From Oceanospirillaceae bacterium (GTDB lineage Bacteria; Pseudomonadota; Gammaproteobacteria; Pseudomonadales; Balneatricaceae), in NCBI GenBank assembly GCA_003523085.1, contig DPHD01000072.1:7688-15459 (forward strand): a stretch of 7,772 nucleotides of DNA, given 5' to 3'. Of the stretch, positions 1-5,649 are shown piece after piece. Each line of letters begins with the position of its first letter. Position 1 is the first letter of the stretch. The notes under the pieces are model-generated. The model worked only from the letters and a program-made list of their open reading frames with translations. It was not told where the DNA came from and searched no databases. The translations under genes were made by a program, and so were the position numbers.

Positions 1-1611
1 AAAACTACCCGTGACGAAAATGAACATCACCAACAACTCCTACTGCAGGCAAAAACCACAGCCAATATAATTCTAGAAGAACAAGTCCAGCAACGCACAA
101 AAGAATTACAAACGGCCATCAATCGAGCCGAACACGCCAATCACGCCAAAGGCGAGTTTTTAGCCACGGTTAATCATGAAATTCGCACCCCGCTAAACGG
201 CATATTAGGCATGGTAGACCTGTTGCAAAAAGAGCCCTTGCCAAGCAAATCTCAGGTCTACCTTACTACCCTTAAAACCGCAGGCCACCACCTTGCCAGC
301 CTAGTCAACAATGTTTTGGACTTGTCTAAAGCAGGCCAAGAACACATCGATATATACGTTGAACGTTTTAACCTAACGCAACTTATCGAAGAACTCGAAG
401 GCATATTTAAGTCATCCGCACAGGACAAAGGCCTCACCCTAAGCTTTGGGCTAAATACTGAATTCACCACATGGGCCGGTGACCTAAACCGTATCCGTCA
501 AATATTAATCAACCTGATCGGTAACAGCCTTAAATTTACCCAGCAAGGCTCTATTGCAGTTAGTTTTAACAGCGGTACACCAGCTTGCGATCTACGTATT
601 GACGTTACCGACACAGGGTCAGGCGTCGCACCTCAGTTAATGACCTCCATATTTTCTGCATATCAGCAAGACCCGAAAGTACAAAAAATGGCCCAGGTTG
701 GCACTGGATTAGGGTTGAGCATTTCACAAACACTTGCCCACGCCATGGGTGGTAACGTGGCTGTGCAGTCGCAACTTAATCAGGGCAGCTGTTTTAGCCT
801 ACACCTGCCTCACCAAGACACGACATCAGCCACCCATAAGCCGGATGATCAAACACAACGGCAGCCCAAACCACCGTTAATAGACTTAAACAACCTAGAG
901 CTGTTACTGATCGAAGATTCAGACATCAACCAACTACTGATTAAAGCTTATCTTGAGCCCGCAGGGATCAACATCACATGCTGCGATACAGGCATCGAGG
1001 CCATTACCCAATTTCAAAAAGGTGGCGTAGATTTTGTACTCACGGATTTACAAATGAATGGCATGGATGGTATCGAGGTAGCCCATGCCGTGAGGGCATT
1101 GGAGCAACAAAAGAACTGGCCCTCATGCCCTATCGTATTACAAACGGCCGATGTAAGAACAAGCGTTAGGAGCGAAACAGAGGCTGCGGGTATTGATTAT
1201 TTCTTACCTAAACCCTACAACCAAAAGCAACTACTCTCGGTTGTAAGCACGCTCTTACAAACACCCCGAAACTTCACTTTAGCGCTCGATTGTGACCCTA
1301 CACTACTGGCTATAGTGGATAAATTTTTCATCAAAGCCGAACAAACCTGCAAGTCAATTGGAGAACTTATCAACAGCCAAGATAGCGACCAATTACTGTT
1401 CCAATTACATGGTTTAAAAGGCACCAGTGCAATGTTTGGTGGCCATGAGCTCACCCAAACTTTAACTTTGATGGAACAGCTATTAACTACACCTGCACCT
1501 AACTGGAGCGCATTAAAAATCCAACTAAAAATTGCCTATAGCCAAATTAATGCCTTTCGGACTAGCCTTGTAACACTTGATAATCATGATGGGCGTGATG
1601 CTGCACTCTAG
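1..1611 (+). CDS. Hybrid sensor histidine kinase with receiver and C-terminal HPt domains (5' end missing)
   Basis: The frame is open from base 1 and stops with TAG at 1609-1611, giving 536 residues of an N-terminally truncated protein. An internal ATG at 211 lies after the phosphorylated histidine and is not the start. Domains in window numbering: a charged coiled-coil linker at about 25-52 (LEEQVQQRTKEL); HisKA with H-box FLATVNHEIRTPLNG, phospho-His 59 at bases 175-177; HATPase_c with N-box Asn175 (GNSLKF), G1 DTGSG at 204-208 and G2 GTGLGLS at 234-240; a receiver with acidic pair E305/D306, phospho-Asp349 in TDLQMNGMDG, Thr382 and Lys404 (PKPYN); and an HPt domain with His470 in HGLKGTSAMFG. 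All phosphorelay residues are present, so a His-Asp-His relay (BarA/TorS architecture) to a separate response regulator is expected. The linker resembles those following membrane sensor modules, but the sensor lies off the left edge. The ligand and target are unknown. No cognate regulator follows; the next genes are on the opposite strand. Confidence 0.95.
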   Translation, partial: KTTRDENEHHQQLLLQAKTTANIILEEQVQQRTKELQTAINRAEHANHAKGEFLATVNHEIRTPLNGILGMVDLLQKEPLPSKSQVYLTTLKTAGHHLASLVNNVLDLSKAGQEHIDIYVERFNLTQLIEELEGIFKSSAQDKGLTLSFGLNTEFTTWAGDLNRIRQILINLIGNSLKFTQQGSIAVSFNSGTPACDLRIDVTDTGSGVAPQLMTSIFSAYQQDPKVQKMAQVGTGLGLSISQTLAHAMGGNVAVQSQLNQGSCFSLHLPHQDTTSATHKPDDQTQRQPKPPLIDLNNLELLLIEDSDINQLLIKAYLEPAGINITCCDTGIEAITQFQKGGVDFVLTDLQMNGMDGIEVAHAVRALEQQKNWPSCPIVLQTADVRTSVRSETEAAGIDYFLPKPYNQKQLLSVVSTLLQTPRNFTLALDCDPTLLAIVDKFFIKAEQTCKSIGELINSQDSDQLLFQLHGLKGTSAMFGGHELTQTLTLMEQLLTTPAPNWSALKIQLKIAYSQINAFRTSLVTLDNHDGRDAAL

Positions 1612-1759
1612 GCAGCGCAGTGTTGTTGCTTTCGGTCTCCAGCTTAGCGGCCTGAATGCTGCCATGGTAAGTCAACCACATATGGGTTGATAACCATGTA
1701 TTGCCTTCCTCGGCACGCATGGCAAGGGGCAGTAGTTCATCAAGCTCTTCAACTGACAT
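1562..1759 (-). CDS. Possible small protein of unknown function, or remnant of a larger gene
   Basis: I do not recognise this frame. From ATG 1759 it gives 65 residues (MSVEELDELLPLAMRAEEGN at the start) with three tryptophans or tyrosines around TWLSTHMWLTYHG and a His-rich tail (HHAHHDY). It looks soluble, with no signal peptide or membrane segment. Codon use resembles the neighbours. The frame stays open upstream to a TAG read at 1811-1813, so TTG 1792 would give 76 residues, and PKWVDRL-like sequence precedes that. This protein-like stretch before the ATG suggests either an unusual start or the tail of a decayed gene. The ribosome site before ATG 1759 is weak (TAGG, 7 nt away). It lies 66 bp after the MFS stop, on the same strand and in the same frame, and its 3' end overlaps the kinase gene by 50 bp tail-to-tail. 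It could be a small gene in an MFS operon, a pseudogene fragment, or chance. Confidence 0.35.
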   Translation of the reverse strand: MSVEELDELLPLAMRAEEGNTWLSTHMWLTYHGSIQAAKLETESNNTALPRVQHHAHHDYQVLQG

Positions 1760-1808
1760 AAGCGGGCCTAGGTAACAACTCTTGTACCACAACCTATCGA
1801 CCCATTTT

Positions 1809-1823
1809 GGCTAAATATTAGCC
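1809..1823. repeat. Short perfect inverted repeat after the MFS gene
   Basis: Arms GGCTAA (1809-1814) and TTAGCC (1818-1823) enclose ATA, just beyond the MFS stop codon. On the plus strand it is followed by only TTTC, and on the minus strand by AAAA, so it is at best a weak terminator for the converging transcripts. It could also be a protein-binding site: the same TTAGCC half-site occurs, in the opposite arm order, in the palindromes at 3115-3134 and 5485-5504. Confidence 0.35.
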
Positions 1824-1825
1824 TT

Positions 1826-3088
1826 TCACTCGCGCTTTACTTCTCCTTCAAGGCTTTGCTGGGCTGCCAAGTAGAGTTCTTTAGAGCTATATTGGGTTGA
1901 TGGCACCGCCACAAACGATTGCTTGGGTTTAACGAAAATAGCTTGGTACAGCCGCCTGTAGGCAGCTAAAAGGCCCAAACAACTACTGCTTAGCACGCTC
2001 ACCATAAATAAAGCCTGCACCCCAACAAGATCGATCAGCGGCCCTACAATGATAGGCCCTGCAATAGCCCCTGCGCCGTATACAATGAGAATGGCGCCAG
2101 CAATTTTAACCCGCAGTGTAGGCCCCACGATGTCATTAATCAGAGCTACGGCAATTGAATACAGGGTAAACAAAAACGCGCCATAACAACCTATGGCAAA
2201 CCAGATTAAATGGGGTGCAAAGGTTGCACTTGCGATCACGCCAAGAGCCGAAAAAGCAATAAAAAAGGGTACAAAAATCATTAGCCAGCCTCGACCTATA
2301 CGATCCGACAACCTGCCCAGAGGCCATTGCAACAATAACCCACTCACCAGCAAAGTCGCCGTAAACCTTGGGATCAGGCTGGCGTCACCCAACACCTCTA
2401 AGGCATAAACAGGGGCAAACGCGTGCACGCTGGCGTTACTGGCACCGGCAATAAACACACCTAAAATGGCCAGCAGGCCAACCTGGCGTAACAAGGGTAA
2501 CGACAGCTTACTATGGGTCTCGATTTTAGGTGCCGCATGGCGCGTGAGCAGCACAGGAATAAGCGCTAGCGAGAAAATAATAGAGGCTAAGCTAAACAGC
2601 TGAAACTGACCAATATCGCCCAAGTTGAGCAAAAATTGACCACAGCCAGCGGCCATGTAATTAACCATCATATAGCTGGAAAGTACGGCGCCACGCTGGT
2701 GACTCGGAGTCGCCTCATTGAGCCAGCTTTCAGTGACTATAATTAAGCCCGCCATACAAAAACCAGAAATAAGCCGTAATAACATCCAATGGCTCACCTC
2801 TAAAAACATGGGGTGCAACAGTGCCGTGGCCGACATAATTGAAGCAAACACGGCAAAGGCCCTGATATGGCCAACGCGAGCCACAACTCGGCCGGCAAAC
2901 AAGCCACCCAAAAGCAAACCTACAAAGTAGCTGGCCATGATAAAACCAAGCCAGCTGGTAGAAACACCTTCAAGTTTGGCTCGCAGGCCTAAAAGGGAAT
3001 TGAATAAGCCATTGGCCAACAATAACAAGCCATAACTTAACAACAATGAAAAGATCGATCGAAAAATTGAAATCACGTCCCTGCCCAC
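1826..3088 (-). CDS. MFS transporter, YcaD-like subfamily
   Basis: This is a 420-residue protein of the major facilitator superfamily, the usual length, with about twelve hydrophobic segments. It should sit in the cytoplasmic membrane and move a small solute by proton coupling. Visible signatures are the N-terminal LLLSYGLLLLANGLFN segment, the loop 2-3 motif GRVVARVGHIRAF at 66-78, TESWLNEATPSHQRG at 119-133 at the end of TM4, and the loop 8-9 motif GRLSDRIGRG at 258-267. These match, as I remember it, the YcaD-type branch, whose physiological substrates are poorly defined. The hydrophilic tail (about 385-420) contains SFVAVPSTQYSSKEL, like the short tails of relatives. The start is GTG at 3088 with no strong ribosome site; GTG 3076 is an alternative. 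A palindrome at 3115-3134 sits just upstream. The terminator of the lyase gene separates the two genes, so it probably has its own promoter. Family is sure; substrate is not. Confidence 0.9.
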   Translation of the reverse strand: MGRDVISIFRSIFSLLLSYGLLLLANGLFNSLLGLRAKLEGVSTSWLGFIMASYFVGLLLGGLFAGRVVARVGHIRAFAVFASIMSATALLHPMFLEVSHWMLLRLISGFCMAGLIIVTESWLNEATPSHQRGAVLSSYMMVNYMAAGCGQFLLNLGDIGQFQLFSLASIIFSLALIPVLLTRHAAPKIETHSKLSLPLLRQVGLLAILGVFIAGASNASVHAFAPVYALEVLGDASLIPRFTATLLVSGLLLQWPLGRLSDRIGRGWLMIFVPFFIAFSALGVIASATFAPHLIWFAIGCYGAFLFTLYSIAVALINDIVGPTLRVKIAGAILIVYGAGAIAGPIIVGPLIDLVGVQALFMVSVLSSSCLGLLAAYRRLYQAIFVKPKQSFVAVPSTQYSSKELYLAAQQSLEGEVKRE

Positions 3089-3114
3089 TCACAACCCGAT
3101 GTCATGGTGCAAGC

Positions 3115-3134
3115 TTAGCCTAGAATTAGGCCGA
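3115..3134. promoter_or_regulatory. Candidate operator upstream of the MFS gene, matching one at 5485
   Basis: The plus strand reads TTAGCCTAGAATTAGGCCGA, an imperfect palindrome whose core GCCTA-GAAT-TAGGC is perfect. It matches the complement of 5485-5504 at 17 of 20 positions. It lies 27 bp upstream of the GTG start of the MFS gene, where a repressor or activator could act. A further GATAGGCC follows directly (3133-3140). No convincing -35/-10 pair for the MFS gene was found around it. The regulator is not identified. Confidence 0.45.
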
Positions 3135-3147
3135 TAGGCCAGACGTT

Positions 3148-3181
3148 AAAAAAAATGGCCTCCATACGATACATGGACGCC
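3148..3181 (-). terminator. Rho-independent terminator of the lyase gene
   Basis: Read on the minus strand, GGCGTCCAT (3181-3173), a 7-nt loop and ATGGAGGCC (3165-3157) form a nine-position stem with one G-G mismatch. An A and eight T residues (3155-3148) follow directly. It begins 26 bp past the TAA of the lyase gene at 3208 and should end its transcript before the MFS gene. Confidence 0.8.
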
Positions 3182-3207
3182 ACCTTCTGCTTGGAACGAC
3201 TAAAAAT

Positions 3208-4149
3208 TTAGCCCTTAGCAGCAATAATATTAGCCACGTTTACCACGTTCTCAGCCATACGGGCAGAGGCCGCGTCAATCATCTTGCCGTCGAGTTGCGC
3301 GGCACCAAGACCTTTCGCATGGGCTTCTTCCAAGGCTGCCAAAATGCCTTTAGCACGCGCAAGCTCAGCAGCTGGTGGAGAGAACACCTCGTTGGCCAAG
3401 GCAATTTGGGAGGGGTGAATGGCCCACTTACCTTCTAAGCCAAGGGCTGCTGCACGCTTAGCCGCTAAGATGTAAGAATCTGGATCGCTGAAGTCACCAA
3501 ATGGTCCGTCAATGGCACGTAGGCCATAAGCACGGCAAGCCACGGTCATACGCGACAGCGCCGCATGCCATTGGTCACCCGGGTAATCTGGGTTTAAGCC
3601 ACCGATCACGACGGTACGGGCACGGTTACTGGCCGCGTAATCGGCTACTCCAAAGTGCATGGCTTCTAGGCGAGGGCTGGCTTGGGCAATGGCTTCTACG
3701 TTGGCCATGCCTAACGCTGTCTCGATCAGGGCTTCTAAACCAATTTTATGGGTAAAACCTTTAGCTTGTTCAATTTGGTTACACATGGCTTCAACCATGT
3801 ATAAGTCGGCCGGGACACCAACTTTGGGTACCAAAATGGTATCAAGGTGCTGACCAGCTTGTTCTAAGATCTCTACCACATCACGGTACATGTAATGGGT
3901 GTCTAGGCCGTTAATACGAATACAAATGGTTTTGCCTTTGGCTTGCCAGTCGATGTCATTAAGGGCTTCGATAATGTTTTTACGGGCCACTATTTTGTCA
4001 GAGGGCGCCACCGCATCTTCTAAATCTAAAAACACATAGTCGGCGGCGCTGTCGGCGGCTTTTTCGATCATGCTGGGGTTAGAACCTGGCACCGCCAGTT
4101 CACTACGTTGCAAGCGGGTTTTAACGGGTTGGTGGTTAGTATGACTCAT
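3208..4149 (-). CDS. Malyl-CoA lyase-like HpcH/HpaI/CitE-family CoA-ester lyase
   Basis: This 313-residue TIM-barrel enzyme of the HpcH/HpaI aldolase-citrate lyase family most resembles L-malyl-CoA/beta-methylmalyl-CoA lyase. Those enzymes split malyl-CoA to acetyl-CoA and glyoxylate, or methylmalyl-CoA to propionyl-CoA and glyoxylate, reversibly and with Mg2+. Visible features are LDLEDAVAP at 41-49, IRINGLD at 77-83 (substrate Arg78), VPKVG at 107-111, EALIETALG at 139-147 (likely metal Glu143), FGVAD at 166-170 (likely metal Asp170), DGPFGDFSD at 214-222, GKWAIHPSQIALANEVF at 240-256, and Asp292 in GKMIDAASARM, matching the C-terminal catalytic aspartate of malyl-CoA lyases. The segment after IGG (182-194) looks several residues shorter than the aromatic-rich insertion I recall in Rhodobacter Mcl1, so specificity may differ. 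ATG 4149 has the ribosome site AAGGT six bases upstream. A sigma70-type promoter and a terminator make it likely monocistronic. Alternatives are citramalyl-CoA lyase or a malyl-CoA thioesterase-like role. Confidence 0.85.
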   Translation of the reverse strand: MSHTNHQPVKTRLQRSELAVPGSNPSMIEKAADSAADYVFLDLEDAVAPSDKIVARKNIIEALNDIDWQAKGKTICIRINGLDTHYMYRDVVEILEQAGQHLDTILVPKVGVPADLYMVEAMCNQIEQAKGFTHKIGLEALIETALGMANVEAIAQASPRLEAMHFGVADYAASNRARTVVIGGLNPDYPGDQWHAALSRMTVACRAYGLRAIDGPFGDFSDPDSYILAAKRAAALGLEGKWAIHPSQIALANEVFSPPAAELARAKGILAALEEAHAKGLGAAQLDGKMIDAASARMAENVVNVANIIAAKG

Positions 4150-4155
4150 GGCATT

Positions 4156-4160
4156 ACCTT
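4156..4160 (-). promoter_or_regulatory. Ribosome binding site of the lyase gene
   Basis: AAGGT on the minus strand lies six bases before ATG 4149 and fixes that start. Confidence 0.7.
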
Positions 4161-4199
4161 GTACTTTTAATTGGAATAGGCGTAATAGAAACTGAGCCC

Positions 4200-4229
4200 A
4201 CTATAACGACAGTTAGGAAACAAGGTCAA
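4200..4229 (-). promoter_or_regulatory. Sigma70-type promoter of the lyase gene
   Basis: On the minus strand, -35 TTGACC (4229-4224) and -10 TATAGT (4205-4200) are 18 bp apart, each matching consensus at five of six bases. The expected transcript start near 4193 leaves a leader of about 45 bases before ATG 4149. The half-site TTGCCTAA (4230-4237) abuts the -35 box. Confidence 0.7.
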
Positions 4230-4422
4230 TTGCCTAAACTGGTCGCATCTAAGCCTGGTTCAGAGGATTTAATACAGGATATTTCCATGACACAGGAAAC
4301 ACTCTAACACCAATGAATTATTTATTTTATAAATCAAATGGTTGCAGTATTCCTGTAAATATATAAAGGGCTTAAGTCTCACATCAAAAAATACTAGCCA
4401 AAGCCACTAGCTGTCTCTCATC

Positions 4423-4443
4423 GCGACTTAAATGTCGCTTTTT
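4423..4443 (+). terminator. Orphan terminator-like hairpin on the plus strand
   Basis: GCGAC (4423-4427) and GTCGC (4434-4438) form a five-pair GC-rich stem with a TTAAAT loop, followed by five T residues. Both flanking genes are on the minus strand, so no known plus-strand transcript needs ending here. The stem is short, and it may be chance or may end an unrecognised small RNA. Confidence 0.4.
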
Positions 4444-4453
4444 GAACGGTATT

Positions 4454-4480
4454 CAAGCAAGCAGCATAGGCCATGCTTGG
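4454..4480. repeat. Overlapping short inverted repeats
   Basis: CAAGCA (4454-4459) or AGCAT (4463-4467) can pair with TGCTTG or ATGCT (4473-4479), giving alternative small hairpins around AGGCC. They are adjacent to the inverted repeat at 4481-4511 and lack a T-run. The function is unknown. Confidence 0.25.
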
Positions 4481-4511
4481 CTAACATTAAGAAACTTATT
4501 TCCTATGTTAG
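4481..4511. repeat. Inverted repeat downstream of the reductase gene
   Basis: CTAACAT (4481-4487) and ATGTTAG (4505-4511) are perfect seven-base arms. Inside them GAAA (4491-4494) pairs with TTTC (4499-4502) around CTTA. It starts about 35 bp past the reductase stop on the minus strand. No T-run follows on either strand, so it is not a standard terminator; it may be a 3' processing or stabilising structure of the reductase mRNA. Confidence 0.4.
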
Positions 4512-4545
4512 GACCCATGCTCGCTTTATGAAAAGCCTAAGTGTG

Positions 4546-5424
4546 TTACGACTTGTCTTTGCGTGGCAGACGGCGCAACAAACTGGAGGTATCCCAGCGG
4601 TGGCCTCCATGGGCCTGCACTTGTTCATAGAAACCGTCTACCAATGCGGTGACGGGCAACTCCGAGCCATTGTCTTGGGCTTCGGCTAGACAAATGCTTA
4701 AATCCTTACGCATCCAGTCGACCGCGAAACCAAACTCAAATTCATCATCCACCATGGTTTCACCACGGTTAGCCATTTGCCATGAGCCCGCCGCCCCGGC
4801 GCCAATGGCCCCCAGGGCTTGCTTGGCATCAAGGCCTGCATTAATGGCAAACGCCACGCCTTCCGATAACCCTTGTACCAAGCCAGCGATACATATTTGA
4901 TTGACCATTTTTGTTAACTGGCCATTGCCTACGGGCCCAAGGTGGGTAATGGTTTTGGCGTAGGCTTGCATCACCGGTTCTGCGCCTTCAAAGTCCTCTT
5001 GGCTGCCACCACACATAATGGCTAAAGCGCCATTTTCTGCGCCGGCCTGGCCACCAGAAACAGGTGCATCTACAAAGCCAACGCCTTGCTGGGCAGCAAT
5101 AATGCCAATTTCCCGTGCCACTTGAGCCGAGGCCGTCGTGTGATCCACCAACACCGCACCCGCAGCCATGCCCGCTAGGGCGCCATGATCGCCATATACC
5201 ACGCTGCGTAGATCGTCGTCATTACCCACACACACAAATACCACGTCGGCTTCTAACGCCGCTTCGCAAGGAGTAACCGCTATACGCCCCTGGTTCTGTG
5301 CCTGCCAAGCTTCGGCTTTTTCCATACTGCGGTTATAAACATAAACGTCGTGGCCCTGTGCAGCTAGGTGCCCTGCCATTGGGAAGCCCATAACGCCTAA
5401 ACCTATAAATGCTACCTTGCTCAT
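4546..5424 (-). CDS. NAD(P)-dependent beta-hydroxyacid dehydrogenase (3-hydroxyisobutyrate dehydrogenase / tartronate semialdehyde reductase family)
   Basis: This 292-residue protein has the usual family length. It interconverts a 3-hydroxyacid and its semialdehyde, for example 3-hydroxyisobutyrate/methylmalonate semialdehyde or glycerate/tartronate semialdehyde. The N-terminal Rossmann domain has GLGVMG at 8-13. Asn31-Arg32 after the second strand is the pattern that often favours NADPH. DAPVSGG at 119-125 is the substrate-binding signature, and GNGQLTKMVNQ at 166-176 carries the catalytic Lys172 and Asn175. Lys240-Asp241 in WMRKDL lies in the all-helical C-terminal domain. No key residue is missing. 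ATG 5424 is preceded by AAGGAA with a six-base gap. It is divergent from the hydantoinase-A gene across about 225 bp and is followed, 396 bp later, by the lyase gene on the same strand. If the lyase makes glyoxylate, a tartronate-semialdehyde reductase role is attractive, but no glyoxylate carboligase is visible. The family does not settle the substrate. Confidence 0.93.
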   Translation of the reverse strand: MSKVAFIGLGVMGFPMAGHLAAQGHDVYVYNRSMEKAEAWQAQNQGRIAVTPCEAALEADVVFVCVGNDDDLRSVVYGDHGALAGMAAGAVLVDHTTASAQVAREIGIIAAQQGVGFVDAPVSGGQAGAENGALAIMCGGSQEDFEGAEPVMQAYAKTITHLGPVGNGQLTKMVNQICIAGLVQGLSEGVAFAINAGLDAKQALGAIGAGAAGSWQMANRGETMVDDEFEFGFAVDWMRKDLSICLAEAQDNGSELPVTALVDGFYEQVQAHGGHRWDTSSLLRRLPRKDKS

Positions 5425-5430
5425 TTTTAA

Positions 5431-5436
5431 TTCCTT
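5431..5436 (-). promoter_or_regulatory. Ribosome binding site of the reductase gene
   Basis: AAGGAA on the minus strand lies six bases before ATG 5424, a strong site that settles the start. Confidence 0.75.
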
Positions 5437-5469
5437 AATAATGTGTGATGTTGCAAACCTATGGCGTCT

Positions 5470-5498
5470 ATTAAAGGCTATCCGTTGGCCTAATACAA
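5470..5498 (-). promoter_or_regulatory. Candidate promoter of the reductase gene
   Basis: On the minus strand, -35 TTGTAT (5498-5493, three of six consensus bases) and -10 TTTAAT (5475-5470, five of six) are 17 bp apart. A transcript start near 5463 would give a leader of about 39 bases. The poor -35 box lies in the middle of the palindrome at 5485-5504, as expected for a regulated promoter. Confidence 0.45.
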
Positions 5499-5504
5499 GG
5501 CTAA
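5485..5504. promoter_or_regulatory. Candidate operator in the reductase/hydantoinase divergent region
   Basis: The plus strand reads TTGGCCTAATACAAGGCTAA: arms TTGGCCT and AGGCTAA, one mismatch from a perfect inverted repeat, six bases apart. The minus strand matches 3115-3134 at 17 of 20 positions. Another half-site AAGGCTA lies at 5474-5480. It covers the predicted -35 box of the reductase gene and may also act on the divergent gene. Confidence 0.5.
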
Positions 5505-5582
5505 TAACTTGGTCTATACCGGCTTAACCAATGACGTATTTAAACTCAACCATGCCGCCCCATTTAGGGCATATTAAATACG

Positions 5583-5605
5583 CTTGCGTTAGTCTTTTAC
5601 GCAAG
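5583..5605. repeat. Inverted repeat in front of the hydantoinase-A gene
   Basis: CTTGCGT (5583-5589) and ACGCAAG (5599-5605) are perfect seven-base arms with a nine-base gap. As RNA the hairpin would bury the AAGG (5603-5606) that could serve an ATG at 5611; as DNA it could be an operator. No convincing promoter for the plus-strand gene was found in 5505-5610. Confidence 0.4.
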
Positions 5606-5649
5606 GCAAAATGCCGCCCATAATAATCATTTTTGAGAGTTTACAGCCC

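Larger units (their letters stand above)
4150..4545. other. 396-bp intergenic region between lyase and reductase genes
   Basis: No supported protein gene lies here. The right part (4454-4511) contains inverted repeats just past the reductase gene. The middle holds an orphan hairpin plus T-run on the plus strand (4423-4443). The left end carries the lyase promoter. The part from about 4300 to 4370 is AT-rich, with TATA-like strings but no well-spaced promoter. An open frame starting at 4432 on the plus strand is mostly antisense to the reductase gene and is not supported. Confidence 0.6.

Noticed and set aside
1671..1702. Dyad around CATATGGGTTGATAACCATG as a terminator for the kinase
   Set aside because: The arms are imperfect, no T-run follows, and it lies within the small minus-strand frame.
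1562..3088. MFS transporter extended by stop-codon readthrough into the small downstream frame
   Set aside because: Although in the same frame, two stops (TGA at 1826-1828 and TAG at 1811-1813) intervene, and the transporter already has the full family length with a typical tail.
3501..3853. Two plus-strand open frames inside the lyase gene
   Set aside because: They are fully antisense to conserved lyase motifs, with biased composition and no ribosome sites.
4342..4367. TTGCAG and TATAAA as a plus-strand promoter for a small RNA
   Set aside because: The spacing is only 14 bp, too short for a normal sigma70 promoter, and no better pair was found.
4432..4689. Plus-strand open frame of 85 codons spanning the intergenic region and the reductase 3' end
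   Set aside because: More than half is antisense to the reductase gene, it begins inside the hairpin at 4423-4438, has no ribosome site, and the sequence is not family-like.
5552..5619. Nine-base direct repeat ATGCCGCCC as an attachment site or insertion duplication
   Set aside because: It is very short, there is no integrase, transposase or inserted unit between the copies, and the interval is only 50 bp.
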